A stretch of 64,000 bases of DNA from contig NZ_CABVPR010000021.1 in assembly GCF_902499135.1 (NCBI RefSeq), positions 1 through 64,000 of the forward strand, given 5' to 3'. Of this stretch, positions 53,465 through 62,627 are shown piece after piece. Within the stretch, counting starts at the first letter, position 1; every line of letters starts with the position of its first letter. Source of the DNA: Burkholderia dolosa (GTDB taxonomy: Bacteria > Pseudomonadota > Gammaproteobacteria > Burkholderiales > Burkholderiaceae). The notes beneath the pieces are model-generated. The model saw only the letters and a list, made by a program, of their open reading frames with translations, searched no databases and was not told where the DNA came from. The position numbers were made by a program, and so were the translations under genes.

Positions 53465-54535
53465 ATGCGAGGCGAGATCGAACTGCGGCGCGACGACTTC
53501 CGCGAGATGCCGCGCACGCTGTATCGCACCGACGGCCTCGTCGTGACCGCGTTCGCGTATCCGTCCGGCGTCGAAGCGCTGAAGATCGAGAACCGGCGCG
53601 GTCACGTCGTCGTGCTGCCGTATCTCGGCCAGATGATCTGGGCGGCCGCGTTCGACGGCCGCGACCTGACGATGAAGCACATGTTCCGGCAGCCGAAGCG
53701 CGCGGCATCGATCGTCGATACGTACGGCTGCTTCATGTTCCACAGCGGACTGCTGCGCAACGGCTGCCCGGGGCCGAACGACACGCACACGCTGCACGGC
53801 GAGATGCCGTGCGCGCCGATGGATCGCGCGAGCTTGATCGTCGGCGCCGATGCGCACGGCGCCGCTGTCGAAGTGACCGGCGAATACGAATACGTGCAGG
53901 GTTTCGGCAGCCGCTACGTCGCGCGTCCGTCGGTGCGGCTCGCGGAGCACGACGCGCGGATGACGATCGCGATGGACGTGACGAATCTCGCCGGCGCGCC
54001 GATGGAGCTGATGTACATGGCGCATCTGAACTACGCGTACGTGCCGGGCGGCCGCTTCGTGCAGTCGCTGCCGCGCGGCGGATTGCGCGTGCGCGGCAGC
54101 GTGCCCGCGCACGTGAAGCCCACCGACGCGTGGCGCGACTACACCGCGACGCTCGCGCGCGAACCGGAACGGCTCGTCGTGCTCGATTCGCCGGCGTTGT
54201 ACGATCCCGAGATCGTGTTTTTCATGGACGGCGTGCAGACCGACGCGCATGGCGTCGCGCATTTCCTGCTCGCGCATCCGGACGGCGGCGCGTTTCACAC
54301 CGCGTATCGCCCCGAGCAGTTTCCGCACGCGACGCGCTGGATTCTGCACAACGCGGATCAGCAGGTCGCCGCGTTCGCGCTGCCGTCGACGTGCGAGCCG
54401 GAAGGCTATGAGGCCGAGCGCCGCAAGGGCCACGTCGCAACGCTCGCGCCGGGCGCGACGCGCCGGTTCGACGTCGTCACCGGCTATCTGAACGCGGCCG
54501 AAGCGCGCGCGATGACGGAGGCGCGCGATGCGTGA
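53465..54535 (+). CDS. DUF4432 aldose epimerase-like protein
   Basis: DUF4432 protein of the galactose-mutarotase-like beta-sandwich superfamily, 356 residues; it starts one base after the permease stop. HSGLLRNGCPGPNDTHTLHGEMPCAP holds the conserved His residues, and MYMAHLNYAYVPGG the central sheet. Proteins of this kind (DeoM in deoxyribose gene clusters) are thought to epimerise the sugar anomer; the assignment rests on family and place. Cytoplasmic, without a signal peptide, unlike the GalM at 49398. Confidence 0.85.
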   Translation: MRGEIELRRDDFREMPRTLYRTDGLVVTAFAYPSGVEALKIENRRGHVVVLPYLGQMIWAAAFDGRDLTMKHMFRQPKRAASIVDTYGCFMFHSGLLRNGCPGPNDTHTLHGEMPCAPMDRASLIVGADAHGAAVEVTGEYEYVQGFGSRYVARPSVRLAEHDARMTIAMDVTNLAGAPMELMYMAHLNYAYVPGGRFVQSLPRGGLRVRGSVPAHVKPTDAWRDYTATLAREPERLVVLDSPALYDPEIVFFMDGVQTDAHGVAHFLLAHPDGGAFHTAYRPEQFPHATRWILHNADQQVAAFALPSTCEPEGYEAERRKGHVATLAPGATRRFDVVTGYLNAAEARAMTEARDA

Positions 54536-54557
54536 AGCGATGCGCGGCCGCCGTTCG

Positions 54558-55328
54558 TCAGGTCACGAGCGCGATTCCGTGTTCGCGGATCGCGGTTTCG
54601 TAACGGCGGCTCAGTTGTCCGTCGGAAATCACGTAGTTGAAGTCGGTCAGCTCGGCGAAATACGCGGCGCGCACTTCGTCGAACTTCGTGTGATCGACGA
54701 GCAGAAAGCGGTTCTGCGCGCGCTGCATCACCTTCTTCTTCGCATCGACTTCGTGAAAGTTGAAGCACGTGACGCCGCATCGATCGCTGACGCCCGCCGC
54801 CGAGATGAACGCCTTCGACACGCGCACCGTATCGAGGATGCCGGCCTCGGCGACCGACTCGAACACCATGTTCTTGCGGTGATACACGCCGCCGCACAGG
54901 ATCACGCTGCAATGCGGCTTCTGCTGCAGCTTCGCGAACACGTTCAGCGAATTGCACACCGCGGTGAATTCGAGGTCGTCCGGAATGAAATCGACGATGA
55001 ACGGCGTGGTCGATCCGCAGTCGACGAAGATCGTGTCGCCCGTCGTCACGAACTGCGCGGCCAGCTTGCCGATCCGGCGCTTCTCCTCGATTTGCCGGTT
55101 GTTCTCGGCGCTGATCAGGTATTCGCCGATGTCGCTGCGCTGCGCGGCGAAATGGCGCGTCACGTAGCCGCCGATCAGGCTCAGCCCGTGCGGGTTGTCC
55201 GCGAGATCGCGGCGGATCGTCATCTCCGACACGCCGAACAACTCGGCGACTTCTCTCAGATGAATCGCGTTCTGCCCTTGCAGCACGTTCATCAACGTCT
55301 TGATCCGTTCGCCCTTCCTCGTTTCCAT
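54558..55328 (-). CDS. deoR: DeoR-family repressor of deoxyribose genes
   Basis: DeoR-type regulator of 256 residues. The N-terminal helix-turn-helix is at about 20-55 (LREVAELFGVSEMTIRRDLADN) and the DeoRC sugar-phosphate sensor at about 75-235, with FVDCGSTTPFIVDFIP and VDHTKF. It closely fits the deoxyribose operon repressors (E. coli DeoR / DeoQ type) that respond to deoxyribose 5-phosphate. It is convergent with the deoK operon and divergent from deoC, and candidate operators lie at both promoters. Confidence 0.9.
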   Translation of the reverse strand: METRKGERIKTLMNVLQGQNAIHLREVAELFGVSEMTIRRDLADNPHGLSLIGGYVTRHFAAQRSDIGEYLISAENNRQIEEKRRIGKLAAQFVTTGDTIFVDCGSTTPFIVDFIPDDLEFTAVCNSLNVFAKLQQKPHCSVILCGGVYHRKNMVFESVAEAGILDTVRVSKAFISAAGVSDRCGVTCFNFHEVDAKKKVMQRAQNRFLLVDHTKFDEVRAAYFAELTDFNYVISDGQLSRRYETAIREHGIALVT

Positions 55329-55390
55329 GCCTGTATCCTGCGTGCCCGTCGGTCGTCGTGCCGGGCACGCGGGCCCGGACGGAATGTCGT

Positions 55391-55418
55391 ATTTGTAACA
55401 AACCGATGTGAAAACATC
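55391..55418. promoter_or_regulatory. Candidate DeoR operator between deoR and deoC
   Basis: The minus strand reads TCACATCGGTTTGTTA (55396-55411), close to TCACATTGTTTGTGA before deoK. Overlapping it are TTTGT-A-ACAAA (55392-55402) and GATGT-GAAA-ACATC (55405-55418). A repressor site controlling both divergent genes is inferred. Confidence 0.5.
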
Positions 55419-55464
55419 AACTTTGCGTGTGCCGTTCCGGCACATCGCCGTGGAGTTCACAAAC

Positions 55465-56145
55465 ATGCCGCTTTCCAACGCCCAGCTTGCCCGCACCATC
55501 GATCACACGCTGCTCGCGCCTGACGCCACCGACGCGCAGATCCGCGAACTCTGCCGGCAGGCGGCCGAGCATCGCTTCTATTCGGTCTGCGTGAATTCGG
55601 CGAACGTGCCGCTCGCCGCGCGCGAACTCGCCGACACCGGCGTGCTCGTCTGTGCGGTGGTCGGCTTTCCGCTCGGCGCGGCGCTGTCGGCCGCGAAGGC
55701 GTTCGAGGCGTCGGCTGCGATCGACGCGGGCGCACGCGAGATCGACATGGTGATCAACATCGGCGCGCTGAAGAGCGGCCGCGACGGTGACGTGAAGGCC
55801 GATATCGACGCCGTGCATCGTGCGTGCGGCGCGGTGCCGCTCAAGGTGATCCTCGAAACCGGTCTGCTGACCGACGACGAGAAGGTACGCGTGTGCGAGA
55901 TGTGTCGCGAACTGGGCGTCGCGTTCGTGAAGACGTCGACGGGGTTCGGTCACGGCGGTGCGACGCTCGGCGATGTCGCGCTGATGCGTCGGACGGCCGG
56001 GCCGACGCTCGGCGTGAAGGCGTCGGGCGGCGTGCGCGACCGGGCGACGGCGCTCGCGATGCTCGAGGCCGGCGCGACGCGGCTCGGCACGAGTTCGGGG
56101 GTCGCGATCGTGACCGATCGGGACGCGAGCGATTCGGGGTATTGA
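55465..56145 (+). CDS. deoC: Deoxyribose-phosphate aldolase
   Basis: Class I aldolase, 226 residues from [20 protein letters not shown] starts at 55408 and 55450 would extend it but lack better ribosome sites. Catalytic residues: Asp94 (EIDMVINIG), Schiff-base Lys156 (AFVKTSTGF) and Lys185 (GVKASGGV). It splits 2-deoxyribose 5-phosphate into acetaldehyde and glyceraldehyde 3-phosphate, completing the pathway started by DeoK. The length and sequence resemble the short (B. subtilis-type) DeoC. It is divergent from deoR, whose product probably represses it. Confidence 0.95.
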   Translation: MPLSNAQLARTIDHTLLAPDATDAQIRELCRQAAEHRFYSVCVNSANVPLAARELADTGVLVCAVVGFPLGAALSAAKAFEASAAIDAGAREIDMVINIGALKSGRDGDVKADIDAVHRACGAVPLKVILETGLLTDDEKVRVCEMCRELGVAFVKTSTGFGHGGATLGDVALMRRTAGPTLGVKASGGVRDRATALAMLEAGATRLGTSSGVAIVTDRDASDSGY

Positions 56146-56204
56146 GCGCGGGGCATGCGCGGATACGCTGCCGGGACGGCAACGCGGTTCTCCGCAGTGC
56201 ATCG

Positions 56205-56236
56205 GATCGCGCGGCCGTTTTGCCACGGCCGCGATC
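56205..56236. terminator. Hairpin between convergent deoC and hydroxyacyl-CoA dehydrogenase
   Basis: GATCGCG(C)GGCCGT at 56205-56218 pairs with ACGGCCGCGATC at 56225-56236 with one bulged base and a TTTGCC loop. It lies in the 99-bp gap between two convergent genes and could stop both. Confidence 0.55.
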
Positions 56237-56244
56237 GCGGACGA

Positions 56245-57096
56245 CTACGCGTACTCGTATACGCCCCGCCCCGTCTTCCTCCCCAACCGCCCCGCGGCAA
56301 CCATCTCGCGCAGCAGCGGGCACGCGCGATACTTCGGGTCGCCGAAGTCCTTCAGGAACACGTCCATCACCGCGAGACACACGTCCAGCCCGACGAGATC
56401 CGCGAGCGCGAGCGGCCCGATCGGATGATTCGCGCCGAGCTTCATCCCCGCGTCGATCTCCTCGGCCGACGCGATCCCTTCCGCGAGCACGAAGAACGCC
56501 TCGTTGATCATCGGCACGAGGATCCGGTTCACGACGAAACCGGGTGCGTTGCGCACGCCGATCGGCGACTTGTCGAAACGCTCGGTCAGCGCGCGCACGG
56601 CCGCCGCCGTCGCGTCGCTCGTCTGCAGCCCGCGGATGATTTCGACGAGCGGCATCAGCGGCACCGGATTGAAGAAGTGCATGCCGACGAAGCGCGACGG
56701 ATCGGCCAGCAGCGCCGCGAGCGCGGTGATCGAAATCGACGACGTGTTCGTCGCGATGATCGCGTCGGGCCGCGCGACGGATTCGATCTGCTTCAGGATG
56801 CGGCTTTTCAGCTCGACGTTCTCGGTCGCCGCTTCGATCACGATGTCGACGGACGCGAGCTTCGCGTAATCGGTCGACGTCGCGATGCGCGCAAGCGCCG
56901 CATCGCGCGTGGCCGCATCGAGCTTGTCCTTCGACACGAGCCGCTCGAGGCTGCCCTTCAGCGTCGCGAGCCCCTTGTCGAGCGCGGCATCGGTCACGTC
57001 GATCATCACGACGTTGAGTCCGGCAACGGCGGCGGTCTGCGCAATGCCGTTGCCCATGGTTCCGGCGCCCACGACGCCGACGGTTTCGATGGTCAT
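56245..57096 (-). CDS. 3-hydroxyacyl-CoA dehydrogenase
   Basis: A 283-residue 3-hydroxybutyryl-CoA dehydrogenase-type protein. NAD-binding GAGTMG at 10-15, catalytic His in GMHFFNPVP and the C-terminal helical domain starting near AEEIDAGMKLGANHPIGPLAL. It oxidises 3-hydroxyacyl-CoA to 3-ketoacyl-CoA with NAD+. It lies 38 bp after the thiolase gene in a beta-oxidation operon with ETF-QO and acyl-CoA dehydrogenase. Short-chain specificity (PaaH/Hbd-like) is likely from its length. Confidence 0.95.
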   Translation of the reverse strand: MTIETVGVVGAGTMGNGIAQTAAVAGLNVVMIDVTDAALDKGLATLKGSLERLVSKDKLDAATRDAALARIATSTDYAKLASVDIVIEAATENVELKSRILKQIESVARPDAIIATNTSSISITALAALLADPSRFVGMHFFNPVPLMPLVEIIRGLQTSDATAAAVRALTERFDKSPIGVRNAPGFVVNRILVPMINEAFFVLAEGIASAEEIDAGMKLGANHPIGPLALADLVGLDVCLAVMDVFLKDFGDPKYRACPLLREMVAAGRLGRKTGRGVYEYA

Positions 57097-57134
57097 GACG
57101 ATTTCTCCGTGTTCGGATCCCGAGCGGCCGATTA

Positions 57135-58328
57135 TCAAACGTTCTCGAAGATCGCCGCAATGCCCTGACCGCCGCCGATGCACATCGTCACGAGCGCGTA
57201 GCGTCCGCCGATGCGCTTGAGTTCGTACAGCGCCTTCACCGTAATGAGCGCGCCGGTCGCGCCGATCGGATGGCCGAGCGAGATGCCCGAGCCGTTCGGA
57301 TTGACCTTCGCCGGGTCGAGGCCGAGCTCCTGCGTGACCGCGCACGCCTGCGCGGCAAACGCCTCGTTCGCTTCGATCACGTCGAGATCGGCGACCGTCA
57401 GGCCCGCGCGCTCGAGCGCCTTCCGCGTGGCCGGCACCGGGCCGATGCCCATGTAGGCGGGATCGACGCCCGCATGCGCATACGACACGAGGCGTGCGAG
57501 CGGCTTCACGCCCCGTGCGTGCGCCGCATCGCCGCTCATCAGCAGCACCGCGGCGGCCGCGTCGTTGATGCCCGACGCGTTGCCGGCGGTCACCGTGCCG
57601 TTCTCCTTCACGAATACCGGCTTGAGTTTCGTGAAGTCGTCCGCGCTCGCGTCGTCGCGCACGTGCTCGTCGGTGTCGAACACGACTTCGCCCTTCTTCG
57701 TGCGGATCGAGATCGGCAGGATCTGATCCTTGAAGCGGCCTTCGGCGATCGCGCGTGCCGCACGGCGATGCGATTCGAGCGCGAGCGCGTCCTGCGCGTC
57801 GCGCGAGATCCCGTATTTGCGCGCGACGTTCTCGGCCGTCACACCCATGTGGATCGTCTGGAACGGGTCGTGCAGCGCGCCGAGCATCATGTCGACGAGC
57901 TTCGCGTCGCCCATGCGCTGGCCGAAACGCGCGGCCGGCACGCTGTACGGCGCACGCGTCATGCTTTCCGCGCCGCCGCCGATCGCGATGTCGGCATCGC
58001 CGAGCATGATCGTCTGCGCGGCCGACACGATCGCCTGCAGGCCGGAACCGCACAACCGGTTCACCGTCAGCGCGGGCGTATGCTGCGCGACGCCGCCGTC
58101 GATCGCGGCCACGCGCGCGAGATACATGTCCTTCGGCTCGGTGTTCACGACGTGGCCGAACACGACGTGGCCGACTGCGTCGCCCGCCACGTTCGCGCGC
58201 GATAGCACTTCGCGCACGACCTTCGCGCCGAGCTCGGTCGGCGAGAAATCCTTCAGGCTTCCGCCGAAATCGCCGATCGCGGTACGCACGCCGCTCACCA
58301 CCACGACTTCCTTCGCTGCATTGCTCAT
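57135..58328 (-). CDS. Acetyl-CoA acetyltransferase (thiolase)
   Basis: Thiolase of 397 residues from [20 protein letters not shown]. Catalytic Cys93 ([11 protein letters not shown]), His in [18 protein letters not shown] and the second Cys in CIGGGQG are all present. It performs the last step of beta-oxidation, cleaving 3-ketoacyl-CoA with CoA, or the reverse condensation of acetyl-CoA. It is 43 bp downstream of the ETF-QO gene and 38 bp upstream of the dehydrogenase gene on the same strand. Confidence 0.95.
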   Translation of the reverse strand: MSNAAKEVVVVSGVRTAIGDFGGSLKDFSPTELGAKVVREVLSRANVAGDAVGHVVFGHVVNTEPKDMYLARVAAIDGGVAQHTPALTVNRLCGSGLQAIVSAAQTIMLGDADIAIGGGAESMTRAPYSVPAARFGQRMGDAKLVDMMLGALHDPFQTIHMGVTAENVARKYGISRDAQDALALESHRRAARAIAEGRFKDQILPISIRTKKGEVVFDTDEHVRDDASADDFTKLKPVFVKENGTVTAGNASGINDAAAAVLLMSGDAAHARGVKPLARLVSYAHAGVDPAYMGIGPVPATRKALERAGLTVADLDVIEANEAFAAQACAVTQELGLDPAKVNPNGSGISLGHPIGATGALITVKALYELKRIGGRYALVTMCIGGGQGIAAIFENV

Positions 58329-58371
58329 CGTCTCACTCCGGTTCGTTCGCGCCCACGCGCGCATTGATGCG

Positions 58372-60045
58372 TTACATGTTCGGATAATTCGGCCCGCCGC
58401 CGCCTTCGGGCGTGACCCACACGATGTTCTGCGTCGGGTCCTTGATGTCGCAGGTCTTGCAGTGCACGCAGTTCTGCGCGTTGATCACCAGCCGATCGCT
58501 GCCGTCGTCGTTCTTCACGAACTCGTACACCGCAGCCGGGCAGAACCGCGCCTCCGGCCCCGCATACGTGCGCAGGTTCACGTTCACCGGCACGCTCGCG
58601 TCCTTCAGCGTCAGATGCGCCGGCTGGTTCTCCTCGTGGTTCGTGTTCGAGATGAACACCGACGACAGCCGGTCGAACGTCAGCTTGCCGTCCGGCTTCG
58701 GATACGCGATCGGCTCGCACTGCGACGCCGGCTTCAGCATCTCGTGGTCCGCATGCTTGTGGTGCAGCGTCCACGGCACGTTGCCGCCCATCACCTTCTG
58801 CTCGAGCCCGACCATCAGCGTGCCGAGGTACAGGCCCTTCGCCATCCACTGCTTGAAGTTGCGCGCGCGGTACAGCTCCGTATAGAGCCACGACTGTCTG
58901 AACGCGTCCGGGTATGCGTTCAACTCGTCCGACTGGCGGCCGGCCTGCACCGCGTCGAACGCCGCATCGGCCGCGAGCATCCCGGTCTTGATCGCCGCGT
59001 GGCTGCCCTTGATCCGCGATGCGTTCAAAAAGCCCGCATCGTCGCCGATCAGCGCGCCGCCCGGAAACACGGTCTTCGGCAGCGACATCAGCCCGCCCGC
59101 GGTGATCGCACGCGCGCCGTACGACACGCGCTTGCCGCCTTCGAGGAATGCGCGGATCGACGGATGCGTCTTGTAGCGCTGGAACTCCTCGAACGGCGAC
59201 AGGTACGGATTGGTATAGCCGAGACCGACGACGAAGCCGACGACGACCTGGTTGTTGTCCATGTGATACAGGAACGAGCCGCCGTACGTGTCCGACTTCA
59301 GCGGCCAGCCGGCCGTATGGATCACGAGGCCCGGCTTGTGCTTGGCCGGATCGATTTCCCATAGTTCCTTGATGCCGATCCCGTACGCCTGCGGATCGCT
59401 GTTCGCGTCGAGCTTGAACTTCGAGATCAGCTGACGGCCGAGATGGCCGCGGCAGCCTTCGGCGAACAGCGTGTACTTCGCGTGCAGCTCCATGCCGAGC
59501 TGGAAGTTCTCGGTCGGCTCGCCGTCCTTGCCGACGCCCATGTTGCCGGTCGCGACGCCCTTCACGGAACCGTCGTCGTGATACAGAATCTCCGCGGCAG
59601 GAAAGCCCGGAAAGATCTCGACGCCGAGCGCTTCGGCCTGCTGGCCCAGCCAGCGCGTGACGTTGCCCAGCGAAATCACGTAGTTGCCGTGATTCTTGAA
59701 GTTGTCGGGCAGCGCCCAGTTCGGCGTTGCGACCGCGCTCTTCTCGGACAGGAACAGGAAGCGGTCTTCGGTCACCTCGACGGTGAGCGGCGCGCCGCGC
59801 TCCTTCCAGTCCGGAAATAGCTCGCTGATGGCACGCGGGTCCATCACCGCGCCCGACAGGATGTGCGCGCCGATCTCGGAACCCTTCTCGAGCACGCACA
59901 CGCCGATCTCGGTGCCTTTCTCGGCAGCCAGCTGCTTGAGCCGGATCGCCGCCGACAGCCCGGCGGGGCCGCCGCCGACGATCACGACGTCGTATTCCAT
60001 CGATTCGCGCGGGCCGTATTGCGCGAGCAAGTCCTGTGTGGTCAA
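58372..60045 (-). CDS. Electron-transfer flavoprotein-ubiquinone oxidoreductase
   Basis: ETF-QO, 557 residues, full length. FAD motif VVIVGGGPAGLSAAIRLKQL at about 20-39, ubiquinone/membrane-association region in the middle, and C-terminal [4Fe-4S] ligands in CVHCKTCDIKDP preceded by a Cys in ARFCPAAVYEF. It passes electrons from acyl-CoA dehydrogenases via ETF into the quinone pool. It lies 33 bp after the acyl-CoA dehydrogenase gene, so dehydrogenase and its electron outlet are made together. etfAB genes are not in the window. Confidence 0.96.
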   Translation of the reverse strand: MTTQDLLAQYGPRESMEYDVVIVGGGPAGLSAAIRLKQLAAEKGTEIGVCVLEKGSEIGAHILSGAVMDPRAISELFPDWKERGAPLTVEVTEDRFLFLSEKSAVATPNWALPDNFKNHGNYVISLGNVTRWLGQQAEALGVEIFPGFPAAEILYHDDGSVKGVATGNMGVGKDGEPTENFQLGMELHAKYTLFAEGCRGHLGRQLISKFKLDANSDPQAYGIGIKELWEIDPAKHKPGLVIHTAGWPLKSDTYGGSFLYHMDNNQVVVGFVVGLGYTNPYLSPFEEFQRYKTHPSIRAFLEGGKRVSYGARAITAGGLMSLPKTVFPGGALIGDDAGFLNASRIKGSHAAIKTGMLAADAAFDAVQAGRQSDELNAYPDAFRQSWLYTELYRARNFKQWMAKGLYLGTLMVGLEQKVMGGNVPWTLHHKHADHEMLKPASQCEPIAYPKPDGKLTFDRLSSVFISNTNHEENQPAHLTLKDASVPVNVNLRTYAGPEARFCPAAVYEFVKNDDGSDRLVINAQNCVHCKTCDIKDPTQNIVWVTPEGGGGPNYPNM

Positions 60046-60078
60046 AATCCCGTCTCCTCCGGTGTCCGACCGTTGCGG

Positions 60079-61869
60079 TCAGAACTGATCTTCGGTCAAT
60101 GCGAGCACGCTCTGACCGTTCTTCGCCCCGAGAATCGACGCTTCGAGCGCGCCGGCCTGCACGAGCACGTGCTCCGCGTAGCATTGCGCGATCGCGATCT
60201 TCGCATCGAAGAACGCGCGATCGTCCGCGCGCTTCGCGTGCGCGACCACCAGCGCACGCGCCATCTGCCACCCGCACAGCACGATACCCGCGAGCTTCAG
60301 GTACGGCACGCTGCCGGCAAATACCGCGTTCGGATCCTGCTTCGCGTTCGCCAGCACGTAGTCCACCACGGCCGACAGCGACCGCGCGCCGTTCTCGAGC
60401 TGCGCCTTCATCGACGCGGCCGCCGCGCCGTCGAGCTGGCCGAGCGCCGCGACCGTTTCGCCGATCTGCGCGATCAGCGCCTTTGCGACCGCGCCGTTGT
60501 CGCGCAGCGTCTTGCGCCCGACCAGATCGTTCGCCTGGATCGCGGTCGTCCCTTCGTAGATCGCCAGGATGCGCGCATCGCGGTAGTACTGCGCGGCACC
60601 GGTTTCCTCGATGAACCCCATCCCGCCGTGCACCTGCACGCCAAGGCTCGCGACGTCGTTGACCATCTCCGTGCTCCAGCCCTTCACGATCGGCACCAGA
60701 TATTCGTAGATCGCCTGATGATGCGCGCGCGTCGCGTCGTCCGCGTGCCGATGCGCGATGTCGCTGTGCGCGGCCGCCACGTACGCGAGCGCTCGCGCGC
60801 CTTCGGTCAGCGCGCGCATCGTGCCGAGCATCCGGCGCACGTCCGGGTGATGGATGATCGTCACCGACTGCTTCGCCGAACCGTCGACCGGCCGGCTCTG
60901 CACGCGCTCCTTCGCGAACGCGGCGGCCTTCTGGTACGCGCGGTCGGCCACGCCGATCCCCTGCATGCCGACACCGAAGCGCGCGGCGTTCATCATGATG
61001 AACATGTACTCGAGGCCGCGGTTCTCTTCGCCGACCAGATAGCCGATCGCGCCGCCATGATCGCCGTACTGCAGCACGGCGGTCGGGCTCGCCTTGATCC
61101 CGAGCTTGTGCTCGATCGACACGCAATGCACGTCGTTGCGCGCGCCGAGCGACCCGTCGTCGTTCACGAGGAACTTCGGCACGATGAACAGCGAAATGCC
61201 CTTCACCCCTTCCGGCGCGTTCGGCGTGCGTGCGAGCACCAGATGCACGATGTTCTCCGCCATGTCGTGCTCGCCCCACGTGATGAAGATCTTCGTGCCG
61301 AACACCTTGTACGTGCCGTCGCCCTGCGGCTCCGCGCGCGAGCGCACCAGCGCGAGATCGGAGCCCGCCTGCGGCTCGGTCAGGTTCATCGTGCCGGTCC
61401 ATTCGCCGGAGATCAGCTTCGGCACGTAGCGCTGCTTCTGCTCGTCGGTGCCGGCCGTCAGCAGCGCCTCGATCGCGCCGTCGGTCAGCAGCGGACACAG
61501 CGCGAACGACAGGTTCGACGCGTTCAGCATCTCGATGCACGGCGTCGCGATCAGCTTCGGCAGCCCCTGACCGTCGTATTCGGCCGGATGCTGGAGACCC
61601 TGCCAGCCGCCTTCGACGAACTGACGGAACGCGTGCGCGAAACCCGGCGTCGCACTGACGACGCCGCCCTTCCAGCTGCTCGGGTTGCGGTCGCCTTCGA
61701 CGTTCAGCGGCGCGAGCACCTCGCCGCAGAATTTCGCGGACTCGTCGAGCACCGCCTGCGCGGTGTCGTAACCGGCGTCCTCGAAGCCCGGCAGCTGCGC
61801 TACCGCATCGATGTCCGCGAGTTCCTTCAGCACGAACAGCATGTCCTTGACGGGGGCGTGATAGCTCAT
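60079..61869 (-). CDS. Acyl-CoA dehydrogenase (DmdC/FadE5-like, long form)
   Basis: FAD-dependent acyl-CoA dehydrogenase, 596 residues, about 200 longer than the short-chain type: the extra parts are the N-terminal MSYHAPVKDMLFVLKEL segment and an extra C-terminal helical domain after about 465. Landmarks are MNLTEPQAGSDLALV, FITWGEHDM and IYEGTTAIQANDL, which contains the Glu at the expected catalytic-base position. Relatives are annotated as DmdC-like (3-methylmercaptopropionyl-CoA) or general long-form dehydrogenases; the chain specificity is open. First gene of the beta-oxidation operon ending at 56245. A flanking gap lies upstream. Confidence 0.93.
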   Translation of the reverse strand: MSYHAPVKDMLFVLKELADIDAVAQLPGFEDAGYDTAQAVLDESAKFCGEVLAPLNVEGDRNPSSWKGGVVSATPGFAHAFRQFVEGGWQGLQHPAEYDGQGLPKLIATPCIEMLNASNLSFALCPLLTDGAIEALLTAGTDEQKQRYVPKLISGEWTGTMNLTEPQAGSDLALVRSRAEPQGDGTYKVFGTKIFITWGEHDMAENIVHLVLARTPNAPEGVKGISLFIVPKFLVNDDGSLGARNDVHCVSIEHKLGIKASPTAVLQYGDHGGAIGYLVGEENRGLEYMFIMMNAARFGVGMQGIGVADRAYQKAAAFAKERVQSRPVDGSAKQSVTIIHHPDVRRMLGTMRALTEGARALAYVAAAHSDIAHRHADDATRAHHQAIYEYLVPIVKGWSTEMVNDVASLGVQVHGGMGFIEETGAAQYYRDARILAIYEGTTAIQANDLVGRKTLRDNGAVAKALIAQIGETVAALGQLDGAAAASMKAQLENGARSLSAVVDYVLANAKQDPNAVFAGSVPYLKLAGIVLCGWQMARALVVAHAKRADDRAFFDAKIAIAQCYAEHVLVQAGALEASILGAKNGQSVLALTEDQF

Positions 61870-62184
61870 GGTCGATGTTCCAAATCGGGCAGTGAACAGG
61901 ATGCGTCGCGCGCTGCGATACGGCAAAACCGGCCAGCGCCCGACGACGTCGTGTTGCATCCTACTGCCGCCCGACTGGATTCACATTGTCATATTCGGCC
62001 CTCCTGGTGACAAAACCGGCCACTCAATGGGCGGCAAGCACGCCGGCCGGCCGTTCCCGGCCGCGCGGTCGCCGCATGAACTCCGCCGGATCTGCGGCGG
62101 CGACGCGCGTTCGGCGGGCGCCCGAGCTGTCCGGCCGGGAGCGGGTCCGGCCCGCCGAATGCCGCGCGAGCCGGCAAATTGTGC
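61870..62184. other. Region upstream of the broken FAD-subunit gene
   Basis: About 310 bp that should contain the promoter of the leftward beta-oxidation operon. No trace of the missing N-terminal part of the FAD subunit could be recognised in any frame, and no clear promoter. Confidence 0.4.
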
Positions 62185-62627
62185 GCTGCAACCTAGCGCG
62201 CCGTTCCTGCTGGGCAGCCAGCGCACGGCGCTGGACGCCGACGAGCTGCTGGTCGCCGTGCTGTTTGCGCAACCGCGCGCGCACGACCGGACGTCGTTCG
62301 TCAAATGTACGAATCGCGACGGCCAGGCGATCGCCGTCGTGTCGGCTGCTGCGCATGTCGGCGGACGGCACGATAGAGGCAGCCGCCGTCGCCGTCGGCG
62401 GCGCATCCGAGGTCGCCTTGCGGCTATCGGCGCTCGAGGCGGCGCTGGCGGGCCGGCGCTGCGAACCCCTGGCCGACGCAGTCGGCGCGGCGTCCGTTGC
62501 GGAGCTGTCCCCGATCGACGACTGCCGCGCTACCGCACCGCATCGCCTGCATCTCGCGCAGCTGGCTGTCGCGCGCGCTTTCAATGCCTGCATCGAGGAG
62601 AACGCACGTGGCGCATCCACTGCTTGA
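62185..62627 (+). pseudogene. Broken FAD-binding subunit of a molybdenum hydroxylase
   Basis: Two overlapping frames together give the C-terminal half of a CoxM/XdhB-like FAD subunit: first LDADELLVAVLFAQPRAHDR then FVKCTNRDGQAIAVVSAAAHV, and after a one-base shift near 62360 DGTIEAAAVAVGGASEVALR up to AFNACIEEN. The joined sequence follows the family (L..V..P, F.K...R..QAI..VSAA, .A..A.GG...). The N-terminal FAD-binding half, about 130-150 residues, is absent. Truncation plus frameshift make a functional protein unlikely. Its stop overlaps the start of the next gene (62608), as an intact operon partner would. Confidence 0.75.
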
